From NCBI GenBank assembly GCA_002305415.1, contig DBQX01000030.1:133-13294 (forward strand): 13,162 nt of DNA, in the 5' to 3' direction. Source of the stretch: Actinomycetales bacterium UBA1383 (GTDB lineage Bacteria; Actinomycetota; Actinomycetes; Actinomycetales; Actinomycetaceae). Below the pieces are notes generated by a model. That model was not told where the DNA came from, did not search any database, and saw only the letters and a program-made list of their open reading frames with translations. How positions within the stretch are numbered: position 1 is the stretch's first letter; each line of letters starts with the position of its first letter. The position numbers were made by a program, and so were the translations under genes. Below, in pieces: positions 8,638-13,162 of this stretch.

Positions 8638-8736
8638 GGCCTCCTCGGATCCCGCCGTCACGGCGGCGCTGCGGTCAACACTAAGCTAAGGACGGACAGG
8701 AGTGCGAGCGTCCACCGGATGCGCGGAGGAGAGAAG
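8638..8736. promoter_or_regulatory. Divergent promoter region between DUF881 gene and crgA
   Basis: This 99-base gap separates divergently read genes, so it should hold both promoters. Rightward, TAAGCT at 8682-8687 fits TAnnnT and would start transcription near 8694, some 40 bases before crgA. Leftward, TTGACC (read on the minus strand at about 8672-8677) resembles a -35 box, but no good -10 follows. TAGTGT on the minus strand at 8678-8683 is an alternative -10. These are visual matches only. Confidence 0.35.
8725..8730 (+). promoter_or_regulatory. Ribosome-binding site of crgA
   Basis: GGAGGA ends six bases before the ATG at 8737. It selects this start over longer readings of the frame, which run back through the divergent promoter region and the antisense of the DUF881 gene. 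Confidence 0.7.
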
Positions 8737-8985
8737 ATGCCCGAGTCGCGGAAGCGCAAGAAGACGGCCACCACCCCCCACGTCAAGCGGGAGGCGGCGC
8801 CGGTTCCGAGCCCGAAGTGGTGGGCGCCGACCCTCTCGACCCTCATGGTGGTCGGCCTCGTCTGGGTGGTCCTCACCTACCTGTTCCGTGGGGACCTCCC
8901 GATCCCCGGGATTGGGAACTGGAACCTCGCCATCGGATTCGGCCTCATCATGGCCGGTTTCCTGATGACCATGAGGTGGCGGTAG
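8737..8985 (+). CDS. crgA: Cell division protein CrgA
   Basis: This 82-residue protein is the small two-helix divisome membrane protein CrgA, which in mycobacteria bridges FtsZ, FtsQ, FtsI and other division proteins and in Streptomyces restrains Z-ring assembly. It has a Lys/Arg-rich cytoplasmic N-terminus (RKRKK), the PSPKWWAPTL entry to the first helix (about 30-50), a short DLPIPGIGNWN loop, and a second helix (about 62-79) ending in MRWR. Length is slightly below the 93 residues of M. tuberculosis CrgA, and the ending is natural for the family. The position beside DUF881, pabA and pknB is the conserved one. The frame stays open after its TAG, straight into the FAS1 remnant. Confidence 0.93.
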   Translation: MPESRKRKKTATTPHVKREAAPVPSPKWWAPTLSTLMVVGLVWVVLTYLFRGDLPIPGIGNWNLAIGFGLIMAGFLMTMRWR

Positions 8986-9019
8986 GGGCGGTAACCCGCT
9001 TCGCCGAGTCGCCGTCGTG

Positions 9020-9032
9020 CCGCCGAGGGCGG
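9020..9032 (+). terminator. Small hairpin downstream of crgA
   Basis: CCGCC and GGCGG pair around GAG, 35 bases after the crgA stop. The stem is only 5 bp with no T-run, so this may be a remnant of the original crgA terminator or chance. Confidence 0.2.
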
Positions 9033-9033
9033 A

Positions 9034-9351
9034 CGTGAACAGACGGACGACGCCTTCGACGCCCTGCCGGAGGGCCTGCTCGACGCCCTGCTGCCGCCGG
9101 AGAACGTTGACGCCTTGACCGCCATCCTCGCCTACCACGTCCTGCCCGCCGAGGTCATGGCGGCTGACGTGAGCGCCGGCGAGGTGGCGACTGTCGAGGG
9201 CTCCACCGTTTCGATCACGACGGGCGGCGGCGTGATGGTCAACGACGCCACCGTTGTGGCGACGGACGTGGAGGCCTCCAACGGCGTCATCCACGTCATC
9301 GACACGGTCCTTGTTCCGCCGACCGTGGACGTTGCCGCCCTGCTGGAGTGA
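9034..9351 (+). pseudogene. 5'-truncated fasciclin (FAS1) domain remnant
   Basis: Reading the crgA frame past its stop gives about 105 residues of a FAS1 domain. TDDAFDALPEG is the usual TDxAFxxLP segment, then come LTAILAYHVLPAEV, the central YHV(V/L)P signature, and the C-terminal GVIHVIDTVLVPP with a natural stop. The N-terminal half of the domain and the expected signal peptide or lipobox are missing. No ATG or GTG with a ribosome-binding site precedes the domain; a TTG at 9115 would lose still more. FAS1 proteins are normally secreted adhesion-type proteins, so a fragment without export signal is unlikely to work. Homology appears to begin near 9040, a probable rearrangement breakpoint. 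The frame is intact, so the loss may be recent. Confidence 0.75.
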
Positions 9352-9379
9352 CACCGAGGCCGTTTCCGCGCTTCACGCA

Positions 9380-10555
9380 TCAGGAATCCGCCCGGCTCAG
9401 CCCGGGCGGGTTCCTGCTCTTGTCAACGCTCGCCTGCCTGGCGTCGGAATCGAACGGCACGCCGGTGAACCGGCGCGCCGTTCGGGGCGGCTCCGCCGCT
9501 GTCCAAGCCTTGCGCTGTGCACCGTCCCACAACTCCAGCAGCGCGGCCAGGGACGCGCGCAGCTGGTCCGCGACCTCGGCGTCCGGAGTGGCGGTGAGGC
9601 CGTAGGTGTTCTCCCCGTACATCCCATGGCCCACGTACTCCTCCCCGAGGACGTGCTCGGGGAACAAGTCGAAGTAGTGGTTCCGCCGCACCGTCTGGTC
9701 GCCGACCTGGTGGGGGCCGACTGTTTCCCACGCCGTGCTGACCGGCTCACGGCCGGGTTCGCGGCGGCGGAAGACGAGGACGTCGGTGACGACCTCGGTG
9801 CCGGCGGTGCGCCGGTGGGCGCCGGTGGGGAGGCGAACGGCGCCGAGCAGGTCCGCCAGGGCGTTCATCTCCCGCCGGGCTGCGGGGCTGGTGGCGTCCA
9901 GGGTGTAGCGGGAGGAAAACACGACGGCGACCCCACCCGGGCGCGTGAGGGCGAGGGACTTGAGAATGAAGTGGTCGTGCAGCGAGTGGCCGCCGGCGTT
10001 GAACGTCGGATCGTGCAAGGTGATGTCGCCGAAGGGGACGTTGCCGATCACCCCGTCGAAGAAGCCGCGCGGGAGGCGGGTGTCGGCGAAGGACTCGGTG
10101 CGGACCTCGGCGTCCGGGTAGAGCATCCGGGAGATGCGGGCGGTGGTGGGGTCCAGCTCGACCCCGGTGACCTGGAACCCGTGGGGGGCGACGCCGAGGA
10201 AGTTCCCCGACCCGCTTCCGGGCTCGAGGACCCGCCCCTGGTGGAGGCCGAGGTCGGTCAGGGTGTGCCACATGGCGTCCACGAACGCGGGGCCGGTGTA
10301 GTGCGCGTTGATCGTGGTCCGCCGCGCCGCCCGATAGCCGTCCTCGCCCACCAGCGCGCGCAGCTCGTCTCGCTCCGCCGCCCACCTGGGGTCGGCGTCG
10401 TCGAAGAACCGCGGCACCGCGCCCCACCCCGTCCACCCCGCCACCGTCGTGAGGTTCTCCGGGGTGCGCGGCCGACTGCCGTCCTCGAGTGCATGGAGGG
10501 TGCGCAGGGATTCCATGTTGCGGCGGGCGCGGCCGACCTCCCCCACCCCCACCAA
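9380..10555 (-). pseudogene. 3'-truncated N6-adenine DNA methyltransferase of large mobile-element type
   Basis: From the TTG at 10555 this frame gives about 390 residues. It has the N-terminal GWTGWGAVPRFFD and ARRTTINAHYTGPAFVDAMW segments seen in very large methylase-helicase proteins of actinobacterial integrative elements and phages. SAM-binding motif I follows as LEPGSGSGNFLG, then the catalytic motif GNVPFGDI (an NPPF-like variant) and the HDHFILKSLALTRPGG segment. Family members usually continue for more than a thousand residues with SNF2-type helicase motifs. Here the frame stops after RFTGVPFDSDAR plus a tail encoded by the FAS1 terminator hairpin, so the helicase half is missing. 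Family-like sequence seems to begin upstream at EGRFDRAQAP (about 10590), where no ATG or GTG exists; the start is unresolved. The methylase motifs themselves are intact. Confidence 0.72.
9381..9416. terminator. Strong 15-bp hairpin downstream of the FAS1 remnant
   Basis: Arms 9381-9395 and 9402-9416 (the second being CCGGGCGGGTTCCTG) pair over 15 positions around the loop CTCAGC, with one T/G mismatch that is a G-U pair in RNA. It lies 30 bases after the FAS1 stop and is followed by CTCTTGTC, a poor T-run, on the plus strand. It is probably the FAS1 gene's own terminator. It also forms the last codons of the leftward methylase frame, which shows that the frame is spliced onto foreign sequence here. 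Confidence 0.65.
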
Positions 10556-10626
10556 CGACGGCGCCTGAGCGCGATCAAACCTGCCCTCGACGACATCACC
10601 GGCGTCGGCAATGTCGGGGACGTCGG

Positions 10627-10932
10627 CTACGGGGTGGGCGTCTCCTCGGGGTCCTGGTCCGGTTCGTCGTCGAACTCCCGGATCGCGTACACCCGCTCCC
10701 CGAGGATCTTCTCCTCGGCCATCAACCGGTCCATGTTCAGCCGGCCCACCTTCTCCAGGTAGCTCTCGCCCGGCCGGTCCAGCTCCTCGAGCGCGTCGGC
10801 CAGGTCGATGATCTCCTCCATCAACGAATCCCCCAAGGTCGAAAAGAAGTCCTCGGGATTCGGCAGAGCCCGGTAGGCCTCCGGTCGCCACGTCCGCCAG
10901 TGGGTCATCGCGATCCTGCCGTACCTGTTCAT
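10627..10932 (-). CDS. Small conserved-looking hypothetical protein preceding the methylase
   Basis: This is a 101-residue acidic, mostly helical protein with no domain I can name. THWRTWRPEAYRALPNPEDF starts a well-ordered core, followed by helices rich in Glu and Leu, the segment SYLEKVGRLNMDRLMAEE, and an acidic Pro/Thr tail. From general familiarity, proteins of this look are found directly before the large methylase genes of actinobacterial mobile elements; this is memory, not a search. AGGAG lies seven bases before the ATG at 10932, whose codon overlaps the stop of the preceding small ORF. ATG 10908 (residue 9, MTHW) is also possible and has AGGA five bases upstream. Amino-acid composition clearly favours this frame over the Gly/Arg-rich overlapping frame. 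Its stop lies about 70 bases before the TTG candidate methylase start. Confidence 0.72.
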   Translation of the reverse strand: MNRYGRIAMTHWRTWRPEAYRALPNPEDFFSTLGDSLMEEIIDLADALEELDRPGESYLEKVGRLNMDRLMAEEKILGERVYAIREFDDEPDQDPEETPTP

Positions 10933-11014
10933 CCCGAATCTCCTCGCTCGCTCCCCACAGGGCCTCCAGGTCGAAGGCCAACTGATCGGCCTTCGCTGCC
11001 ACTCGTCGGACCAT
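10909..11014 (-). other. Alternative coding start with good ribosome-binding site (possible small gene)
   Basis: On the minus strand ATG 11014 is preceded by GGGGGAG with seven bases between. It begins a frame reading MVRRVAAKADQLAFDLEALW and then GASEEIRDEQVRQDRDD, an amphipathic helical sequence far more protein-like than the overlapping Gly/Ser frame. The frame has no stop of its own: it runs on beneath the 101-residue gene as Gly/Arg-rich shadow and joins the methylase frame. It may be a short real gene whose stop has been lost, an N-terminal part separated by a frameshift, or chance. The coordinates mark only the convincing part. Confidence 0.35.
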
Positions 11015-11264
11015 ACGTCTGCTCCCCCTTGCCGACCACGCCATAATCGCGACCGGAATTCGTCCCGTTTCGGGACCGTTTGACCCTCTCAGGGCCGCTC
11101 AGCGAACCCGAATCACCCCACCAGGGCCCCTCCGCGGCGGCCATGTTGTCCCAGACGCCCTCAGCGCTCACCCCGTCGCCGCCGATGGCCTTGCCGCGAT
11201 TGTTGTGATTGCTACCAATCACCTCATTCACAGCATTGGGAGCATTCACCGCATTTCCGGTCAT
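10929..11264 (-). CDS. Small ORF with Asn/Val-rich hexapeptide repeat, function unknown
   Basis: This 111-codon frame overlaps its neighbours by ATGA at both ends: the Fic stop at its start, and the 101-residue gene's start at its stop. The N-terminus carries a repeated hexapeptide, NAVNAP then NAVNEV, followed by GSNHNNRGKAIGGDGVSAEG. The last third is Gly/Ser/Arg-rich and looks like a shadow frame. There, another frame starting at ATG 11014 looks more protein-like. The ribosome-binding site is weak (GGGA ten bases upstream). The double coupling argues for translation, the poor C-terminus against it. It may be a leader or spacer ORF. No known domain is recognised, and it could be only partly real. 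Confidence 0.42.
   Translation of the reverse strand: MTGNAVNAPNAVNEVIGSNHNNRGKAIGGDGVSAEGVWDNMAAAEGPWWGDSGSLSGPERVKRSRNGTNSGRDYGVVGKGEQTYGPTSGSEGRSVGLRPGGPVGSERGDSG
11224..11255. repeat. Two-copy 14-bp direct repeat in an AT-richer patch
   Basis: TCATTCACAGCATT (11224-11237) and GCATTCACCGCATT (11242-11255) differ at two positions and are 18 bases apart. They encode the NAVNxx hexapeptide repeat on the minus strand. The surrounding 60 bases are noticeably less GC-rich than the rest of the window. Confidence 0.6.
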
Positions 11265-12064
11265 CGGCTGATCCCGGGGGCGGTGCGGCCCTGCTTGGCC
11301 CACACCCGGTCGCGCCACCACTGGTCCTCCACCGCCCGCCGATCCGCGAACACCTGCACCGAGCCGGGGTCGCCGACGGCGGCGAGCACCTCCCGGGTCG
11401 GAGCCAGCTCGGCCCGGTCCCGGGCCGCCTGCAGCGCCTCCCCGTCGACGGACAACGCCCGGTGGATCGCCACCGCGACCCCCGGTCCCGGGTACGCCCG
11501 GTAGGTCCCGTCCGTCTCCCGGGACACCGCCGAGACCGCCAACGGACCCGACGGCCACCCCATCGCCGCCACGTCCAGGCTGTACGGGCCGACGGAGACG
11601 ACGTCGGCGAGGAACTCCCGCGACGTGACGCCATTGCCGATCACGAACGGGTGGGCGTACTCCACCAGCGCGTGGACCTCGCCGGCCCGCCACGCGAAGT
11701 CCTCCGGGTCCATGCGGTGCCAAGCCGGGTCGCCCGCCAGCGCGCACGCCGCCTCCAGCACGGGGCGGACCTCCGCCACGGTGGCGATCCGGTCGCGGTG
11801 CTCCACCCCCACCTCGACGGTCCTCAGCTCCCCCGCGTGCCCGTAAAGATCCTGGTAGAGGGCCAGATGCAAATTGCGGAGCGACTCCACATCCCCGTAC
11901 GCCGGGTAGGCGATGTCGCCGGCGTGCAGGTCCCGGACCCGCAGCGCCACCGTGAACTTCTCCACCAGGGCCAGTTCGCGTGGGTCCCGGATGCCCGGCA
12001 AGTTAACGAGGGTGGTGTCGAACGGCGGGTCGTACGTGTAGTCCGACCAGGACCCCCCTGCCAT
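11261..12064 (-). CDS. Fic/DOC-family protein with degenerate catalytic motif
   Basis: This 267-residue protein belongs to the Fic family, whose active members transfer AMP or other phosphate-containing groups to target proteins and often act as toxins. The order of segments is typical: GDVESLRNLHLALYQDLY, HAGELRTVEVG, then the loop AHPFVIGNGVTSR with His138. The canonical loop is HxFx(D/E)GNGRxxR. Here His138, Phe140, Gly143-Asn144-Gly145 and Arg149 are kept, but the metal-binding Asp/Glu is Ile142 and the first Arg is Val146. Transferase activity may therefore be lost or altered. The C-terminal 100 residues are an extension I do not recognise. ATG 12064 is chosen; it lies five bases after the upstream antitoxin-like stop, with GGGGAAG further upstream. 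A longer start at 12115 would run into that gene. The stop overlaps the next ORF by ATGA. Confidence 0.8.
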   Translation of the reverse strand: MAGGSWSDYTYDPPFDTTLVNLPGIRDPRELALVEKFTVALRVRDLHAGDIAYPAYGDVESLRNLHLALYQDLYGHAGELRTVEVGVEHRDRIATVAEVRPVLEAACALAGDPAWHRMDPEDFAWRAGEVHALVEYAHPFVIGNGVTSREFLADVVSVGPYSLDVAAMGWPSGPLAVSAVSRETDGTYRAYPGPGVAVAIHRALSVDGEALQAARDRAELAPTREVLAAVGDPGSVQVFADRRAVEDQWWRDRVWAKQGRTAPGISR

Positions 12065-12069
12065 CTCGG

Positions 12070-12309
12070 TCAGTCTTCCCCGGTGGCCAGGGTGTGGGCG
12101 CGGGCACGGGCCCATTCCACGTACCCGTCCCGGGACAGTGCGCCGCGGGAGACGTCGGTCAGGGCTTTGACCTCCTCAAAGCCCACCTCCCAGCCGCCCT
12201 CCCCCATCGAGGACAGCGCACGGACCGTCGCGGAGACCTCACGCTCCCCCAAGCCCTCGAACAGCTCCGGCCACCGCTCGGTGAACGAGGCCTTCGGTGC
12301 CGCACTCAT
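12070..12309 (-). CDS. VbhA-like Fic antitoxin (second of two paralogues)
   Basis: This 79-residue protein sits directly before the fic gene, as VbhA-type (class I) Fic antitoxins do. It contains S33-S-M-G-E37-G38, which matches the inhibitory helix motif (S/T)xxxE(G/N) whose Glu blocks ATP binding in the Fic active site. This is followed by GWEVGFEEVKAL and a helical DGYVEWARARA end, consistent with a small antitoxin fold. The N-terminal RWPELFEGL segment is shared with the preceding gene. The ATG at 12309 overlaps that gene's stop as ATGA; the longer open frame upstream to 12411 is its antisense-like shadow. The role is inferred from position and motif. Confidence 0.68.
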   Translation of the reverse strand: MSAAPKASFTERWPELFEGLGEREVSATVRALSSMGEGGWEVGFEEVKALTDVSRGALSRDGYVEWARARAHTLATGED

Positions 12310-12494
12310 GCCACCGCCACCTGGCGTGACCTGCGGGCCCGCGCGGTCAGCTCGGCGACCACGTCCCGGGTCACCGTCAGCCCGTGGGCGCGGCGCACAA
12401 CGAGCGCCCACACCACCCCATCACGCGCGTGGTCGTCCAGGCCGGCATACAACTCCGGCCACAACACATCCAAATACCCCGTCGTCCTCGACAT
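12306..12494 (-). CDS. Antitoxin-like paralogue lacking the inhibitory motif
   Basis: This 62-residue protein is the first gene of the leftward accessory operon. Aligned without gaps to the next protein (residues 11-50 against 12-51), 14 of 40 positions are identical by my count, including WPEL, GL and VxAL, a Gly-x-x-Val step and the closing LT. At the inhibitory motif it has Val in place of Ser33 and Ala in place of Glu37, so it should not inhibit a Fic enzyme in the usual way. It ends in a basic helix (TARARRSRQ) that could bind nucleic acid, though this is only a guess. AGGAGG lies eight bases before the ATG, and a TACTCT -10 box upstream gives a short leader, so the internal ATG at 12494 is preferred over longer starts. 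Confidence 0.66.
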   Translation of the reverse strand: MSRTTGYLDVLWPELYAGLDDHARDGVVWALVVRRAHGLTVTRDVVAELTARARRSRQVAVA

Positions 12495-12522
12495 GAAGCC
12501 CCTCCTGCTCGGTGTCGGCGCC

Positions 12523-12528
12523 AGAGTA
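12523..12528 (-). promoter_or_regulatory. Probable -10 box of the antitoxin-fic-methylase operon
   Basis: TACTCT on the minus strand fits TAnnnT and would start transcription near 12516, leaving a leader of about 22 bases that contains AGGAGG. No convincing -35 box is seen. Confidence 0.4.
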
Positions 12529-12564
12529 ACCCGACCCAACGACACCCCGCCGGGGCCATCCACA

Positions 12565-12580
12565 GGCACCCGCCGGTGCC
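12565..12580. promoter_or_regulatory. Candidate operator upstream of the antitoxin operon
   Basis: GGCACC and GGTGCC form a perfect 6-bp inverted repeat with CGCC between, about 37 bases upstream of the suggested -10 box. Antitoxins often repress their own operons, but this repeat is short and unproven. Confidence 0.25.
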
Positions 12581-12726
12581 AACCGCGCCGCGCTCCGCCC
12601 GGGAAACCGGCGACACTCCCCGCAATCTCCGCAGCCGCGACAGTCCCAGGCGCACTCTCAGCACCACGAGTGATCGCCGATCGGACTTCCTGCCACGGCA
12701 CCAAGTTCCTCGACAGTGGTCCCGAA

Positions 12727-12738
12727 TAGAGTGCCCGC
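12727..12738 (+). promoter_or_regulatory. Probable leaderless promoter of the small membrane protein gene
   Basis: TAGAGT at 12727-12732 fits the TAnnnT -10 box and ends six bases before the ATG. Transcription would thus begin at about the A of the start codon. There is no ribosome-binding site, which agrees with a leaderless mRNA, common in actinobacteria. No clear -35 box is visible. Confidence 0.45.
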
Positions 12739-13053
12739 ATGGATCTTCTGACATCCGTGCTCGTACCCGTGATCAGCGCCGGCGCAGCACTGTTTGCGAT
12801 TCTTGTCGCGGCTGACCAGATCACCGCAGGGGCACGGATCCGCCGCTGGGCGACATTTCTTCGAGAAGAATCGGCTGCAGCGCCCTCGCCTTATGACATG
12901 CGGGTGCTCGACTCACTGCGACGAGACGCCGACGCTCGCCTCGTCGCCCGGGACGCCATCCCGACCAAGAAGTTCCTATTTCCGGTCGTGATGACTGTGA
13001 TGGTGCTGTTCACCTGGGGTCTCGCCGGGCACATCTGTCGCTTGCCAGCGTGA
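12739..13053 (+). CDS. Small two-helix membrane protein, probably cut short by an IS
   Basis: This 104-residue protein is not recognised as a known family. It has a hydrophobic helix at about residues 4-27 (VLVPVISAGAALFAILVAA), a charged middle section of about 50 residues rich in Arg and Asp (RIRRWATFLREES, DSLRRDADARLVARD), and a second helix at about 79-97 (FPVVMTVMVLFTWGLAGHI). The basic middle suggests a cytoplasmic loop with both ends outside. The start is the ATG with the TAGAGT box just upstream. The stop TGA falls where an insertion-sequence end appears to begin, so the natural C-terminus may be lost. Codon use is less GC-biased than in the kinase locus, consistent with acquired DNA. 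Confidence 0.6.
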   Translation: MDLLTSVLVPVISAGAALFAILVAADQITAGARIRRWATFLREESAAAPSPYDMRVLDSLRRDADARLVARDAIPTKKFLFPVVMTVMVLFTWGLAGHICRLPA

Positions 13054-13162
13054 TGGGACCACGTGATTGCCAGCAGCATGGGACCACTTGGTGGTGTTAG
13101 TGAGCATGGTGGGCCTCGGTCTTGGGGTCAAGGGTGACGCGCCCGCGTTGGCGGTAGGAGGG
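13051..13162. mobile_element. End of an insertion sequence (partial)
   Basis: TGGGACCAC occurs at 13054-13062 and again at 13079-13087, 25 bases apart. Repeated boxes like these at an element end are typical of transposase-binding sites in IS21-type and some other insertion sequences. They precede, in outside-to-inside order, the stop of a leftward transposase-like frame. The element would begin with TGATGGGACC at about 13051 and extend beyond the window. The family cannot be fixed from 112 bases, and the other end is not visible. Confidence 0.5.
13097..13162 (-). CDS. Transposase C-terminus (partial)
   Basis: The minus strand gives 21 codons ending in TAA, entering from the right edge: PSYRQRGRVTLDPKTEAHHA and a final His. 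This resembles the C-terminal tail of integrase-type transposases, and it lies 44 bases from the presumed element end. It is too short to name the family. Confidence 0.45.
   Translation of the reverse strand, partial: PSYRQRGRVTLDPKTEAHHAH

Noticed and set aside
8986..8998. Short inverted repeat GCGG/CCGC right after crgA as a terminator
   Set aside because: Only four pairs with no T-run; common by chance at this base composition.
9115..9351. TTG-started 78-codon frame as an independent small gene
   Set aside because: It begins inside a FAS1 domain, has no ribosome-binding site, and lacks the first half of the fold; the pseudogene reading explains it better.
9254..10762. Plus-strand open frame of 502 codons opposite the methylase
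   Set aside because: The minus strand carries clear methylase motifs; this frame has only Gly/Val/Arg-rich composition and no recognisable motif.
11462..12496. Long plus-strand open frame of 344 codons across the fic and antitoxin genes
   Set aside because: It is the antisense of three better supported minus-strand genes; its product is Arg/Pro-rich with no domain signature, as expected for a shadow frame in high-GC DNA.
12495..12824. N-terminal extension of the first antitoxin-like gene to 172 residues, with a stretch (AAAEIAGSVAGFPGGARRGW) faintly like an alkyltransferase DNA-binding segment
   Set aside because: The resemblance is too short and wrongly spaced, the internal ATG has AGGAGG and a -10 box, and the extension would overlap the divergent membrane protein gene.
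1..13162. CRISPR array, tRNA or rRNA genes
   Set aside because: No regularly spaced repeats, cloverleaf arms or rRNA-like segments were seen on either strand.

Overview
The window is high-GC actinobacterial DNA. It opens inside the conserved cell-division and cell-wall kinase locus that usually lies near dnaA: fhaB - pstP - rodA - pbpA - pknA - pknB on the plus strand, then pabA/trpG-type amidotransferase and a DUF881 protein on the minus strand, and crgA on the plus strand. The same order in mycobacteria and other Actinomycetota, the frequent GTG starts and the four-base stop/start overlaps place it in that phylum. Details such as a short soluble PknA, an 82-residue CrgA and no sortase gene between pknB and pabA suggest a lineage outside the mycobacteria, perhaps Micrococcales, but the genus cannot be settled from sequence reading alone.

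Positions 1-7201 read as one tightly coupled operon. A phosphothreonine-binding FHA protein, a PP2C phosphatase and two Ser/Thr kinases (one with a three-PASTA sensor) surround a RodA-type glycosyltransferase and its class B transpeptidase partner. Together they make peptidoglycan and control its synthesis by phosphorylation. After a convergent hairpin, pabA and the DUF881 gene run leftward from a short divergent region, with crgA (a divisome membrane protein) on the other side.

Just after crgA the conserved order breaks. A 5'-truncated fasciclin (FAS1) domain lies in frame behind the crgA stop and ends at a strong hairpin. It abuts the cut-off 3' end of a leftward accessory operon (about 9380-12494). 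In transcription order that operon holds two tandem antitoxin-like paralogues, a Fic/DOC protein whose catalytic motif lacks key residues, a small Asn/Val-repeat ORF, a conserved-looking 101-residue protein, and the N-terminal part of a large N6-adenine DNA methyltransferase of the kind found on integrative elements and plasmids. Several of its genes overlap by ATGA. I read it as a decayed mobile-element fragment.

The right end holds a small two-helix membrane protein gene with a probable leaderless promoter. Its stop codon coincides with what looks like the end of an insertion sequence: repeated TGGGACCAC boxes and the C-terminus of a leftward transposase. The most unusual content is the Fic module with its duplicated antitoxin coupled to the methylase operon, and the two scars that bound it.
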